From Bacillus sp. AFS029637 (GTDB lineage Bacteria; Bacillota; Bacilli; Bacillales; Bacillaceae_G): a stretch of 64,000 nt of DNA. A program made the position numbers and the translations under genes. Where the stretch lies: the NCBI RefSeq assembly GCF_002584985.1, contig NZ_NUPZ01000035.1, positions 16,386-80,385 of the forward strand. The letters are read 5' to 3'. The notes under the pieces are model-generated. The model was given only the letters and a program-made list of their open reading frames with translations. It had not been told where the DNA came from and ran no database searches. Shown piece by piece: positions 24,629-35,601 of the stretch (position 1 is its first letter; each line of letters begins with the position of its first letter).

Positions 24629-24997
24629 ATGGAGAAGTGCTTCACAGTCAATAAGTCAGATTGAAGGGAAAATAAATTGGGGGATTTTTGCTTCACTTTC
24701 ATTTGTTGGTTTAATAATGATAGGTGGTTATTGCATTTATAACACCTAAATTAAATACCTTTATTATCCGTTTTAATGTGATCAAAAAAGAATAGATTGA
24801 TTTATTGGACCAGTCTGTTCAAAATTAGAAAGAATTTATCCATCAATTGTTTGGATGAGTGGCGTAAGTACAACTCTGTTAGGGGTATATACTTTACTTT
24901 CTTTTATTTTTGCAACAGAACCACTACCAAAATTATCTTTTACAGTTGAGGTTTTCCAAATAATGAGTTACATTTTTAAAGTTCAAGCAACTTTATG
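24629..24997 (+). pseudogene. frameshifted small membrane protein gene
   Basis: GAGGGG precedes ATG GAG AAG, but the frame closes after 11 codons. Shifting one base opens ASQSISQIEGKINWGIFASL and SFVGLIMIGGYCIY, and further shifts open ERIYPSIVWMSGVSTTLLGV and YTLLSFIFATEPLPKLSF to a TGA at 24995. Two membrane helices are thus spread over several frames. The start signals and codon use say it was once a gene; it is now broken at several points. Confidence 0.5.
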
Positions 24998-25028
24998 ACG
25001 GTACAAAAAGGGGAGAAATATTGTTATT

Positions 25029-26981
25029 ATGCAAAAAATGAAATGGAAGAACTATGTATGTTATTTTGTTATTCTTATGCTTCTTGTAACAGCAGTAACG
25101 GTTAAACCAGCTATCTCTAAAGCTGAGGAATCTGATGTTAATATTACATTGTTAGGTACTGCAGATATTCATGGTAGATTTATGCCTTGGGATTATGCGC
25201 TTGATGGAGCAAATATGAGTGGAAGTTTAACGCAGCTTTATACGGTTATAAAGAATGTACGTCAAGAAAATCCAAATACCATATTAGTAGATGCTGGGGA
25301 TACAATTCAAGGAAACTCAGTAGAATTATTCAATGATAAGCCACAATCTCCAATGATGGTAGCGATGAACGCAATGGGATATGATGCTTGGGCATTTGGA
25401 AATCATGAATTTAACTTTGGATTAGATACATTGAAAAAAGTTAGTGGGCAATATAAGGGAAAGACGTTAGCAGGAAATATTTACAAGGAAAATGGAGAGC
25501 GTTTTCTTCCTGCATATACGATTGTTGAAAAAGGTGGAATTAAAGTTGGGATTATTGGTATGAATACACCAATGATTAGTGACTTTGAAAAAGGGACAAA
25601 TCATTTGGATGGTTTAGTGGTGAAAAATCCAGTAGAAGAGACAAAAAAGGCAATTAAAGAATTAGAAGGTAAAGTAGATGTAATGGTAGGGGTTATGCAT
25701 ATGGGACTAGAAAATGAGAATGGAATCCCTGGTACTGGAGTTCAAGATATTGCGAATGCTTGTCCGGAACTAAGCGCTATTTTTGCAGCACATATGCATA
25801 AACTTGTTAAGAAAGAAGTTGTAAATGGTGTTATTATTACAGAACCAGATAAATATGGAACACATATCTCACGTATTGACCTTGCTTTTACAAAGCAAGA
25901 TGGAAAGCTAGTTTTAAAAGATAAAACTGCTACCGCTATACCTGTAAAAAAAGCTGATGGAACAACGGTATTATCTGATCCTACACTTGAAGAAACACTA
26001 ACACCTTTTCACGAGTATGCGAGAGGAGATGCAAATGTTGTAGTGGCTCAATTAAAGGGTAGAAATCTTGTTCCTGAAAATGAAATAAAGGGTATTCCAA
26101 GTGTGCAAATTCAAGAGACACCGTTATCAGATTTCTTTCATGAAGTTATGCTCTATTACAGCAAAGCAGATGTAGTAGCCCACCAAATTGATAACGATTA
26201 TGCCCGTTTGGATGTAGGTCCTATTAAGAAGAAAGATATTGCGTACAATTACCAATATGCTTTGGGAGAAATTACAGTATATAAGATAACTGGGAAAGAT
26301 TTAAAAGACTACATGGAATGGGCGGCAGGGTATTTTAACTCATCTCGTGCCGGAGATGTAACAGTTAGCTTTGATAAAACCCGCCGTGCGTCTAAATACA
26401 GTACGAACGATTTCTTTGGGGGCGTAAAATACGAAATTGATTTAACAAAACCATATGGAAGTAGAATTACAAATTTAAAATCTATTCGTACAAATAAACC
26501 AATCGAAATGAACGATGTTATGACGCTGGGAATGAACGCATATAGAATGGAGGCTCTTCAGGCAAAAGGAGGAGCTTTAGAGGGACGTAAGTTTGAACAA
26601 ATTTGGTCATCTAAACAAGAGAATGCATTCGGAGAAACAGGTGGAACCATCCGTAACCTTGCTATTACATATTTAAAAGAGGTAAAGGATGGTGTATACA
26701 CGCCAAAAATCATGCATAATTGGAAAATTACTGGTGTAGATACACATTCTGCAGAGCATAAGGCTGTAGTGGATCTTGTAAATAAAGGGATTTTAGAAAT
26801 TCCAAAAACAGAAGATGGAAAATATACAAATATAGCATCTATAAATACTAAAGATTCAATTACAAAAGAAGAGATTATAGCACTCTCACAAAAAGCTAAC
26901 ATTAATCCGAATCAGTTTAATCGTGTAAAAACAAAAGGTGAATTTTACAAAAAACTTAATAAGGTTATTAAAAAATCATAA
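25029..26981 (+). CDS. secreted 5'-nucleotidase / 2',3'-cyclic-nucleotide phosphodiesterase family, 650 aa
   Basis: Signal peptide (about 1-32, ISKAEES) followed by a calcineurin-like metallophosphoesterase domain with GTADIHGRF, DAGDTIQGN, AFGNHEFNFG, GVMHMG and AAHMHK, then the substrate-binding 5'-nucleotidase C domain (about 340-560; QIQETPLSDFFHEV, YQYALGEITVYKITGKDL). The GHxH ligand motif is present as AHMH. A further 80-residue tail (from DTHSAEHKAVVDL) has no anchor motif, so the protein is probably released. It hydrolyses extracellular nucleotides, providing phosphate and nucleosides. GGGGAGA lies upstream of the ATG with long spacing. Confidence 0.9.
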   Translation: MQKMKWKNYVCYFVILMLLVTAVTVKPAISKAEESDVNITLLGTADIHGRFMPWDYALDGANMSGSLTQLYTVIKNVRQENPNTILVDAGDTIQGNSVELFNDKPQSPMMVAMNAMGYDAWAFGNHEFNFGLDTLKKVSGQYKGKTLAGNIYKENGERFLPAYTIVEKGGIKVGIIGMNTPMISDFEKGTNHLDGLVVKNPVEETKKAIKELEGKVDVMVGVMHMGLENENGIPGTGVQDIANACPELSAIFAAHMHKLVKKEVVNGVIITEPDKYGTHISRIDLAFTKQDGKLVLKDKTATAIPVKKADGTTVLSDPTLEETLTPFHEYARGDANVVVAQLKGRNLVPENEIKGIPSVQIQETPLSDFFHEVMLYYSKADVVAHQIDNDYARLDVGPIKKKDIAYNYQYALGEITVYKITGKDLKDYMEWAAGYFNSSRAGDVTVSFDKTRRASKYSTNDFFGGVKYEIDLTKPYGSRITNLKSIRTNKPIEMNDVMTLGMNAYRMEALQAKGGALEGRKFEQIWSSKQENAFGETGGTIRNLAITYLKEVKDGVYTPKIMHNWKITGVDTHSAEHKAVVDLVNKGILEIPKTEDGKYTNIASINTKDSITKEEIIALSQKANINPNQFNRVKTKGEFYKKLNKVIKKS

Positions 26982-27173
26982 GAAAGATGGTTCCGGTGCA
27001 ATAAATCTATCAAACTTGTATATACTATTATCCTAAAAAGGTTTGTGATGGATATGGAAATAAAGCATGTATTCTAGTAGAAGCATGATAAGCCTGAGAT
27101 TATTTTGTTAACAGTGAGATGGTACAGCACAAATTATATGAAACGTATGGAAATATAGAGAATCAACGATAAG

Positions 27174-27214
27174 AAAATCCCCTGTATCTGTTTAATGATC
27201 CGGGGGATTTTTTA
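27174..27214 (+). terminator. rho-independent terminator
   Basis: AAAATCCCC pairs with GGGGATTTT around a loop of about 20 nt, followed by T-rich sequence. Ends the nucleotidase transcript. Confidence 0.75.
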
Positions 27215-27226
27215 TTTTTATTAAAA

Positions 27227-27262
27227 GAAGAAACACGAAGTTTTTTACTTCTGTGTTTCTTC
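27227..27262. terminator. strong hairpin, possible second terminator
   Basis: GAAGAAACACGAAG (27227-27240) pairs with CTTCTGTGTTTCTTC (27248-27262) with one bulge. The T run is in the loop rather than after the stem, so termination is uncertain. Confidence 0.45.
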
Positions 27263-27455
27263 AAATTTTCGCTAACGGATTGCTGGAGTTAAAACTGGCT
27301 ACAAGTTTAGACATGAGTCTTGCAGCCTACGTCCGGACGATATAATTTTTGTGCATGAATGGCTTTGAACCTTGGTATCATTTGAAAGTCTAGTACATGA
27401 CAAAAAGAAAAAGCCACTTTACTTTGTACTAGGTCTATCATATCGAATGAAATAA

Positions 27456-27492
27456 TTGACTTACTTTTCATTTGTAACTATAATGGTTACAA
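27456..27492 (+). promoter_or_regulatory. sigma-A promoter overlapped by palindromic operator
   Basis: TTGACT (27456-27461), 17-nt spacer, TATAAT (27479-27484). The palindrome TTGTAAC-N7-GTTACAA at 27472-27492 covers the -10, the classic position for a repressor site. The repressor is not identified. Confidence 0.7.
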
Positions 27493-27536
27493 AATAACCA
27501 TCAGTAATGGGAATGAGTAATATTTTTTTAATATAA

Positions 27537-27557
27537 TTGTAACTACTATAGTTACAA
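27537..27557. promoter_or_regulatory. second copy of the palindromic operator
   Basis: TTGTAAC-TACTATA-GTTACAA, the same arms as the site at 27472, 65 nt downstream. Confidence 0.65.
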
Positions 27558-27629
27558 TTAAAAAGAGAACATAAAATAACCAAAAAATGTAAAAACTTTA
27601 AATAGCAACAAGAGAAAGGAGACGGAAAT

Positions 27630-28502
27630 TTGAAACGGTTTAAGTTTTATATGATTAGCGGTATTGCGCTCGTTTTGCTTGTAGTGTGTAACTTCGTTGA
27701 TAAGCCGATTGCGAAGGTTGGAGAAGTGAAAGATACTGTTATGATGAAGCTACATACGAAAGAGAGTATGGCGCAAATTGATGGGCAGACGATTTATTTT
27801 AAGCAAATTGGTGAGGGGAAACCGCCTTTACTTATGCTGCACGGGTTTGGTGGTTCTTCTGATGGGTTTAGTGATATTTATCCAGAACTTGCGAGAGACC
27901 ATACGATTATCGCTGTTGATATTTTAGGATTTGGGCGTTCATCTAAGCCGGTTGATTTTGAGTATTCGTTTCCTGCACAAGTGAATTTATATTATAAGTT
28001 AATGAAGAAGCTCGGATACGATCAGTTTGCGGTGCTCGGTCATTCAATGGGCGGAGAGATGTCCCTTAATTTAGCGTATTTATATCCGGACGCAGTCACT
28101 CATCTCATTTTAGCGGACGCTACAGGAATTGAATCTTTCCAGCAAAAAGAAAGTAATGCAGTGCCGCCGCTATCAACCGATCTTCAAACGGTAACAGAGA
28201 TTACGGATTATAATAAAAATGAAGTGAAAAATAGTCGCGATGATAAAGAGCATTATGATCAACTTACGAAAATGAGAGAGCGCCGCATTGCGATGGAAGC
28301 GGATAAAATTAAGGTGCCGACTTTAATTATATGGGGACGACATGATAAGAGTGTTTCTTGGGAAAATGGTGAGTTGTACCACGAGCTATTTGCAAATAGT
28401 ACGTTTCATATTATTGAAAAAGGATACCACGCGCCGTTTCGTCAGGAACCAATCGAGTTTATGGAATATGTACAAGCATTTTTTGCGAAGCACCCTCAAT
28501 GA
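27630..28502 (+). CDS. alpha/beta hydrolase, membrane-anchored or exported, 290 aa
   Basis: The N-terminal hydrophobic segment (YMISGIALVLLVVCNFVDK) acts as a signal or anchor. The hydrolase fold shows the oxyanion HGFGGSSDG (about 73-81), the nucleophile elbow GHSMGG (Ser at about 138), an acid region IIWGRHDKSV and the catalytic His in GYHAPFRQ. Esterase, lipase or C-C hydrolase activity is possible; the substrate is unknown. The start is TTG, with AAAGGAGACGG upstream. Twin palindromic operators in the promoter indicate dedicated repression. Confidence 0.85.
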   Translation: MKRFKFYMISGIALVLLVVCNFVDKPIAKVGEVKDTVMMKLHTKESMAQIDGQTIYFKQIGEGKPPLLMLHGFGGSSDGFSDIYPELARDHTIIAVDILGFGRSSKPVDFEYSFPAQVNLYYKLMKKLGYDQFAVLGHSMGGEMSLNLAYLYPDAVTHLILADATGIESFQQKESNAVPPLSTDLQTVTEITDYNKNEVKNSRDDKEHYDQLTKMRERRIAMEADKIKVPTLIIWGRHDKSVSWENGELYHELFANSTFHIIEKGYHAPFRQEPIEFMEYVQAFFAKHPQ

Positions 28503-28581
28503 AAAATAGTAAGCATAAATCCACTTCTTTCCTCATAGAGTGAAACTAATAAGGCTTGTCTAAGGAAAGGGATGAAGTGAT

Positions 28582-28782
28582 TTGGAAACTTTACCATGGT
28601 GGGTTTATCTTGTAATTGTTGGGATCGTATTAAGTGGCTACATGGTTTTATATACTTCAAAAAAAGAGCAAGATATGGATAATGAGTTTATCGAAAAAGA
28701 AGGCGAAGTATATATGAAACGTTTAGAAGAAGAGCGAGAGAAACGGAATCAGAGTGGTGATAAGGATTCGGTTTTATTATAA
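28582..28782 (+). CDS. yhaL: YhaL-like small membrane protein, 66 aa
   Basis: An N-terminal helix LPWWVYLVIVGIVLSGYMVL followed by a charged tail EKEGEVYMKRLEEEREKR corresponds to the YhaL family, described as sporulation-associated in B. subtilis, where it lies between yhaM and prsA. The start is TTG after AAAGGGATG. Here it is about 10 kb from yhaM because of the accessory insertions. Single-pass membrane protein with a cytoplasmic coiled tail. Confidence 0.8.
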   Translation: METLPWWVYLVIVGIVLSGYMVLYTSKKEQDMDNEFIEKEGEVYMKRLEEEREKRNQSGDKDSVLL

Positions 28783-28792
28783 TTAAGGGAGA

Positions 28793-28847
28793 GAAGTTAT
28801 CTAAAAAGATTGTGAAATACAATCTTTTTAAGATAGCTTCTTTTATT
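28793..28847 (+). terminator. rho-independent terminator
   Basis: About 20-bp stem, GAAGTTATCT...AGATTG pairing with CAATCT...AGATAGCTTC, then TTTTATT. Confidence 0.85.
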
Positions 28848-28978
28848 AGTGAAAGTTTTTTGGGATATATTAGAGAAGATTAGTGTAAAGTTGATAGGAT
28901 AAAGAGTGGGGAGTATGTTGAATTAGGTATAATCGCTACAATAACGAATAATTGGATTACTAGTAAAAATGGTTATAA

Positions 28979-29018
28979 TAAAAAACGAATCGTGGACTCT
29001 TTTAAGTACCACGATTCG
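28979..29018 (-). terminator. rho-independent terminator (minus strand)
   Basis: CGAATCGTGG / CCACGATTCG perfect stem with a T-rich tail on the minus strand; ends the DUF1269-like gene. Confidence 0.85.
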
Positions 29019-29035
29019 CGATAGTAATGCATGCA

Positions 29036-29536
29036 TTACTTAGATTTTAATTTTTTGCGTTCTGCCTCAATTTCGGCACGTAAAGTAGCTTCTGGATAAC
29101 GATCTATTTTCCCGTTTCCTTCTTGTACAAGATTATTTAATGTATCTTCTGTCTGTTCTTCAACAATCGCAATTACCCCTGTTTTACCTGGTTTAATCGA
29201 TTTTAATGTGCTTTCAAAAACAGAGTATGCATGAGTAACTTCTTTTTTATCTTTAAAGATACCGATTGTGGATCCAATTAGTCCACCTAATAATACACCG
29301 AAAGGTCCACCGAGTATGCCAACAAACATACCGATTAAACCGCCTTTATTTGTTTTATCAGCACCAGTGATATCTAAAAAGTCTTCTACTGATAATTCAC
29401 CATCTATTTTGCGTTTAATAACGGCGATTTGATCTACTTTTAATTGATGCTCAAGGTGAAGTTTTTTTATAACAGAGAATGTTTTGTATGATTGTATATC
29501 TTCCGTAAATGTAAGTACAACAGCTTGTTTTTCCAT
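29036..29536 (-). CDS. DUF1269-like glycine-zipper protein, 166 aa
   Basis: Layout of DUF1269 proteins: an N-terminal ferredoxin-like half (KQAVVLTFTEDIQSYKTFS, VDQIAVIKRKIDGELSV), a central hydrophobic Gly-rich zipper (GGLIGMFVGILGGPFGVLLG, GGLIGSTIGI) and a C-terminal charged half with EAERKKLKSK. The central part may insert in membranes or pack as a glycine zipper. Function unknown. Clear ribosome binding site AAAGGCAGG. No operon partner. Confidence 0.65.
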   Translation of the reverse strand: MEKQAVVLTFTEDIQSYKTFSVIKKLHLEHQLKVDQIAVIKRKIDGELSVEDFLDITGADKTNKGGLIGMFVGILGGPFGVLLGGLIGSTIGIFKDKKEVTHAYSVFESTLKSIKPGKTGVIAIVEEQTEDTLNNLVQEGNGKIDRYPEATLRAEIEAERKKLKSK

Positions 29537-29831
29537 ATTTAAAACCTGCCTTTCTCTAAAATCATCATAACATATGTATACGATTTGGGTCTACTTCTTC
29601 CAATAAATGTTTTGTATAGCAACGTTATTCTTTAGGGGAAAGCATAATGGGCATGATTATGACACCAAAAGATGCCTGCTGATATAGTATTAGATTTTAC
29701 ATAGACATATCTTTTACCGATTCTTTGTGTGCTTCTCCTTCTATATAAAAACGAAGGAATTTCCCCGCACTAGCTGTTCTTTCCACTCAAATTGTGTACT
29801 ATAAAGAATAGACGGGAAGGGGACAGATAGA
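29537..29831. other. intergenic region upstream of glpP
   Basis: About 295 nt. I see no gene or strong hairpin; a promoter for glpP is expected close to 29790 but no clear -35/-10 pair stands out. Confidence 0.3.
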
Positions 29832-30392
29832 ATGGAATTTCATGAGCAGAAAATTTTGCCGGCAGTGAGGCAAATTAAAGATTTGGAAAAGCTATTACAT
29901 AGTTCGTATGAGTATATCGTTATTTTAGATATTCATGTCGGTCAATTAAAGAGTGTGGTGTCACTTGCGAAGCAGCATGGTAAAAAGGTGTTTTTACATG
30001 TTGATTTGATCCATGGATTACAAAGTGATGGGCATGCGACGGAGTTTTTATGCCAAGAATATAAACCATACGGGTTGTTATCGACAAAGGCGAGCGTAAT
30101 TATGAAGGCGAAGCAAAAGGGTGTTGTCGCAATTCAGCGCATCTTTTTAATTGATTCGAGTGCGATGGAAAAGAGCTGTAATTTGCTAGAAAAAACGAAA
30201 CCGAATTATATAGAGGTACTTCCTGGAGCGTTAACGGATGTGATTGCTGAAGTGAAAGAGCGTACTGGTGTGCCGATTTTAGCGGGTGGTTTCATTCGTA
30301 CTGTGGAGGATGTGGAAAGAGCGTTACATGCTGGTGCGACGGCGATTACGACATCGAAGAAAGAACTATGGAAACATTACCAAAAAAAGTGA
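29832..30392 (+). CDS. glpP: GlpP, glycerol-3-phosphate-responsive antiterminator, 186 aa
   Basis: Full-length GlpP: KILPAVRQIKDLEKLL at the start, VFLHVDLIHGLQSDGHATEF in the middle, and the phosphate-binding C-terminus LAGGFIRTVEDVERALHAGA of a TIM-barrel-like fold. GlpP binds glycerol-3-phosphate and then the leader RNAs of glpFK and glpD, preventing termination. AAGGGGA precedes the ATG. The two target leaders, sharing GACAAGTTAATAA, follow at 30447 and 32968, so regulator and targets are adjacent. Confidence 0.95.
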   Translation: MEFHEQKILPAVRQIKDLEKLLHSSYEYIVILDIHVGQLKSVVSLAKQHGKKVFLHVDLIHGLQSDGHATEFLCQEYKPYGLLSTKASVIMKAKQKGVVAIQRIFLIDSSAMEKSCNLLEKTKPNYIEVLPGALTDVIAEVKERTGVPILAGGFIRTVEDVERALHAGATAITTSKKELWKHYQKK

Positions 30393-30413
30393 CGGAAATG
30401 TGACAAAATTCTG

Positions 30414-30442
30414 TTGACACCGCTTTCACGAGAGGTTAACAT
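30414..30442 (+). promoter_or_regulatory. glpFK promoter with cre site
   Basis: TTGACA (30414-30419) with a weak -10 TAACAT at 30437-30442. TGACACCGCTTTCA at 30415-30428 fits the cre consensus TGNNANCGNNNNCA completely and overlaps the -35, predicting CcpA repression in glucose. Confidence 0.7.
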
Positions 30443-30446
30443 TATA

Positions 30447-30546
30447 GACAAGTTAATAAACGTGACGGAGAAAAGAAGAGATCCACATTTTATTGTTTCT
30501 ATATACTTTTATATAGAGGCATGTAAGCTGTGGATCTTTTTCTTTT
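30447..30546 (+). promoter_or_regulatory. GlpP-controlled leader and terminator of glpFK
   Basis: The transcript begins near GACAAGTTAATAA (also in the glpD leader). A terminator follows, AGATCCACA (from 30479) pairing with TGTGGATCT (to 30537) and a T-rich tail, ahead of glpF. GlpP with glycerol-3-phosphate would prevent termination. Confidence 0.85.
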
Positions 30547-30619
30547 GAAAAAAACGAATGGCCATTCATTTTACCTCTATCACTTTTGAAAGCGTTTAAA
30601 TTGATTGTGGAGGGATACT

Positions 30620-32945
<2,326 letters not shown>

Positions 32946-32958
32946 TTATAAACAGTGT

Positions 32959-33057
32959 TATAATGGTGACAAGTTAATAATTCGGTAGGAGATTTGGAGA
33001 GACCACAACACGCTATAGAGGCGAAATCTATAGCGGCGTTTGTGGTCTCTTTTTTCG
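32959..33057 (+). promoter_or_regulatory. glpD promoter and GlpP-controlled leader/terminator
   Basis: TATAAT at 32959-32964, then GACAAGTTAATAA at 32968 as in the glpFK leader, then a long stem AGAGACCACAA...TTGTGGTCTCT (32998-33050) with an inner CGCTATAG/CTATAGCG stem and a T run. A ligand-dependent antitermination site for GlpP. Confidence 0.87.
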
Positions 33058-33078
33058 TTATCAAAGGGAGGAATTACC

Positions 33079-34761
33079 ATGAAATTTTCAAGTAAACAAC
33101 GTAAAGACGTATTAAACGGAGGAAATAAACAAGAGTTAGATGTGATCGTAATTGGTGGAGGTATTACTGGTTCTGGTATTGCGTTAGATGGAGCAACACG
33201 CGGATTATCAACAATTGTGTTTGAAATGCAGGACTTTGCAGCAGGTACATCAAGTCGTTCAACGAAACTTGTACACGGTGGTCTACGTTATTTAAAACAA
33301 CTTGAAGTGAAAATGGTAGCAGAGGTGGGGAAAGAGCGTGCAATCGTATATGAGAACGGTCCCCATGTAACAACACCAGAGTGGATGTTACTTCCGTTCC
33401 ATACAGGCGGTACGTTCGGATCATTTAGTACATCAATTGGTCTTCGTGTATACGACTTCTTAGCAGGCGTAAAACGAAGCGAACGTAGAAAAATGTTTAA
33501 CCGTGAAGAAACGCTGAAGAAAGAGCCTCTTGTAAAACAAGAAGGATTAAAAGGCGGCGGTTACTACGTAGAATATCGTACAGACGATGCTCGTCTTACA
33601 ATTGAAGTAATGAAAGAAGCGATTGAGCATGGCGCAAAAGCTGTTAACTACGCAAAAGTAGACAGTTTCTTATATAAAGATGGAAAAGTATGTGGTGTAC
33701 GTGTAATCGATTTACTAGACGGAGAAGTATACGAAGTTTACGGTAAGAAAATTGTAAACGCAGCTGGTCCTTGGGTAGATACACTTCGTGAAAAAGATAA
33801 TTCGAAAAAAGGAAAAGTACTTCAGTTATCAAAAGGTGTTCACTTAGTAATTGACCAAAAACGTTTCCCATTAGGTCAAGCGATTTACTTCGATACACCA
33901 GATAAACGTATGGTATTCGCGATTCCGCGCGGCGGAAAAACATATGTAGGTACAACAGATACGTTCTATGATAAAGACGCAGCTGTACCACAAATGACGA
34001 CAGAAGATCGCACATATATCATTAATGCGATTAACTACATGTTCCCAAGCGTGAAAATTACAGAAAAAGATGTGGAATCAAGCTGGGCGGGTGTACGTCC
34101 GTTAATTTACGAAGAAGGTAAGAGTGCATCTGAAATTTCTCGTAAAGATGAAATTTGGACTTCTGAATCTGGTTTAATTACAATCGCAGGTGGTAAATTA
34201 ACAGGATACCGCAAAATGGCTGAAATGGTAGTAGACTACGTAACGGACTTACTACAAAAAGAAGGTCGTAGTGCATATCCGAAGAGCGACACGAAACATA
34301 TGCCAATCTCTGGTGGACATGTAAGTGGTTCACACGGATTCCCAGCATTCGTTGCGAAAAAAGCAGGCGAAGGTACGAAATACGGTTTAACGACAGCACA
34401 AGCAGAAGAATTCGCGAAATTCTACGGCTCTAACGTTGACGTACTGTTCGACTTGGCGAAAAAACATAAAGACGAAGCGAAAGAATACAACATGCCGCTT
34501 GACGTTCTAATCCCACTTGTATACGCAATGGATTACGAAATGACAGCAAAACCAGTTGACTTCTTCGTACGCCGCAGAGGCGCTGTATTCTTCAACATCC
34601 ACTGGGTATACGAGTGGAAAGAAGCAGTAATCAACTACATGGCTGCGAAACTAAGCTGGAGCAAAGAAGAGCAAATGAAATACACAGCAGAACTAGAAAA
34701 AGCATTAACAGACGCTGTCATTCCTGTCGATCAACAAGAGCAGGCGGCTGCGTTAGCGTAA
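33079..34761 (+). CDS. glpD: GlpD, aerobic glycerol-3-phosphate dehydrogenase, 560 aa
   Basis: FAD-dependent enzyme with DVIVIGGGITGSGIALDGAT at the N-terminus (Rossmann GxGxxG), SRSTKLVHGGLRYLK, and a C-terminal helical domain. It oxidises glycerol-3-phosphate to dihydroxyacetone phosphate at the membrane and passes electrons to menaquinone. The ATG at 33079 follows GGGAGGAA. It is transcribed separately from glpFK through its own GlpP leader and ends at a terminator. Confidence 0.96.
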   Translation: MKFSSKQRKDVLNGGNKQELDVIVIGGGITGSGIALDGATRGLSTIVFEMQDFAAGTSSRSTKLVHGGLRYLKQLEVKMVAEVGKERAIVYENGPHVTTPEWMLLPFHTGGTFGSFSTSIGLRVYDFLAGVKRSERRKMFNREETLKKEPLVKQEGLKGGGYYVEYRTDDARLTIEVMKEAIEHGAKAVNYAKVDSFLYKDGKVCGVRVIDLLDGEVYEVYGKKIVNAAGPWVDTLREKDNSKKGKVLQLSKGVHLVIDQKRFPLGQAIYFDTPDKRMVFAIPRGGKTYVGTTDTFYDKDAAVPQMTTEDRTYIINAINYMFPSVKITEKDVESSWAGVRPLIYEEGKSASEISRKDEIWTSESGLITIAGGKLTGYRKMAEMVVDYVTDLLQKEGRSAYPKSDTKHMPISGGHVSGSHGFPAFVAKKAGEGTKYGLTTAQAEEFAKFYGSNVDVLFDLAKKHKDEAKEYNMPLDVLIPLVYAMDYEMTAKPVDFFVRRRGAVFFNIHWVYEWKEAVINYMAAKLSWSKEEQMKYTAELEKALTDAVIPVDQQEQAAALA

Positions 34762-34768
34762 AATAGAG

Positions 34769-34803
34769 AACCACCTGAAGGGGAGCCTTTAGGTGGTTTT
34801 TTA
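34769..34803 (+). terminator. rho-independent terminator of glpD
   Basis: AACCACCT / AGGTGGTT with a longer inner loop, then a T run. Confidence 0.88.
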
Positions 34804-34826
34804 TGGGCTATTCATCTGTTTATGAA

Positions 34827-34983
34827 TTTATCCCGCTTTAATGGGCAGTAAGACCCCCACCTCAAAATTCAGCGAAAGCAAAGAATTTAGGTGGGGATCA
34901 ACTGCCCATAAAAGTCCGATTGGTGAAGGCTAATAATCAGTGGGGGATGAAGAAAACCCCCACTGATTAAAGTTTCACTTTAT
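34827..34983. repeat. bcr1 repeat, copy 2
   Basis: Same element and orientation as at 20247, with TTTAT at 34827-34831 and 34979-34983 and a handful of substitutions and one deletion. It lies between the glpD terminator and a coding remnant. Confidence 0.92.
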
Positions 34984-34990
34984 TATATGA

Positions 34991-35077
34991 TGTTTGAATC
35001 ATAGCCATCTTTATAAGGCTGAGATTGAATTTGATGATTATATGTGGGAATGTATCAATCCTAATATGGGCGGATGA
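34991..35077 (+). pseudogene. coding remnant next to bcr1
   Basis: Directly after the bcr1 boundary a frame reads LNHSHLYKAEIEFDDYMWEC and INPNMGG before a TGA, with protein-like composition but no start. It may be the tail of a gene lost to or interrupted by the element. Parent unknown. Confidence 0.3.
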
Positions 35078-35103
35078 AAATTAAATAAAAGCATTAATTA
35101 AAT

Positions 35104-35132
35104 TAAAAAAGCAGTTAGCTTTTGCTAGCTGC
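35104..35132 (-). terminator. rho-independent terminator (minus strand)
   Basis: GCAGTTAGC / GCTAGCTGC stem with TTTT loop and a six-T tail on the minus strand; ends the 54-aa membrane protein gene. Confidence 0.85.
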
Positions 35133-35163
35133 TTCACTCCCTGGAGAGTGTTCGTTATATCAT

Positions 35164-35328
35164 TTAGATAAAGATACTAGCTATTAAAAATATAGCTCCT
35201 ATCAAAATTAGAGAATCAAATAAAATCAAGAACTGGTTTTTTTGTGGCTTTCGAAAGGCCTTTATTAAGCTAAAAACTGCACTCATTCCGAAACAGACGT
35301 ATAACAAAATCAGTATTGTTTCTGACAC
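35164..35328 (-). CDS. small two-helix membrane protein, 54 aa
   Basis: A short gene: AGGAG with 8-nt spacing before a GTG start, and a terminator 30 nt after the stop. Two hydrophobic helices (TILILLYVCFGMSAVFSLI and ILFDSLILIGAIFLIASIFI) are joined by a basic hairpin KAFRKPQKNQ, so both ends face outside by the positive-inside rule. No family recognised. The complete expression signals make it a confident gene despite its size. Confidence 0.7.
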   Translation of the reverse strand: MSETILILLYVCFGMSAVFSLIKAFRKPQKNQFLILFDSLILIGAIFLIASIFI

Positions 35329-35435
35329 ACGTAACACTCCTAATATATTGATAATTTAATTATACAACGAAAAACAGATGCATGTAAGTTTTTAACAAAA
35401 TCCTTATGTAGACTGATTCTATAAATAGAATGTAA

Positions 35436-35468
35436 TAAAAAAATCCCTATCCTTAATAAGGATAGGGA
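35436..35468 (-). terminator. terminator-like hairpin (minus strand)
   Basis: TCCCTATCCTTA / TAAGGATAGGGA perfect stem with a seven-T tail on the minus strand. No minus-strand gene is visible in the 450 nt upstream of it, so either a small RNA or a lost gene is implied. Confidence 0.7.
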
Positions 35469-35601
35469 AATGGTATAACAGCTTTTAGGAAGCTTACATT
35501 TAATATACTAAAAGAGTAAAAAAATGTATTTGTATAAAATTTGGTAATTAGTGTTGGTGAAGTGAAAACGAAATCGTTATTTGAGAGAAAGGAAGAAGAA
35601 T

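Larger units (their letters stand above)
26982..27629. other. intergenic region with terminators and operator sites
   Basis: 650 nt without a supported gene. It holds a terminator (27174-27214), a second strong hairpin (27227-27262), and a promoter with two copies of a TTGTAAC-N7-GTTACAA palindrome before the hydrolase gene. 27263-27455 shows nothing identifiable. Confidence 0.5.

Noticed and set aside
27001..27085. A second PlcR box near 27054
   Set aside because: TATGGAAATAAAGCATG has one base too many between the half-sites and breaks the consensus.
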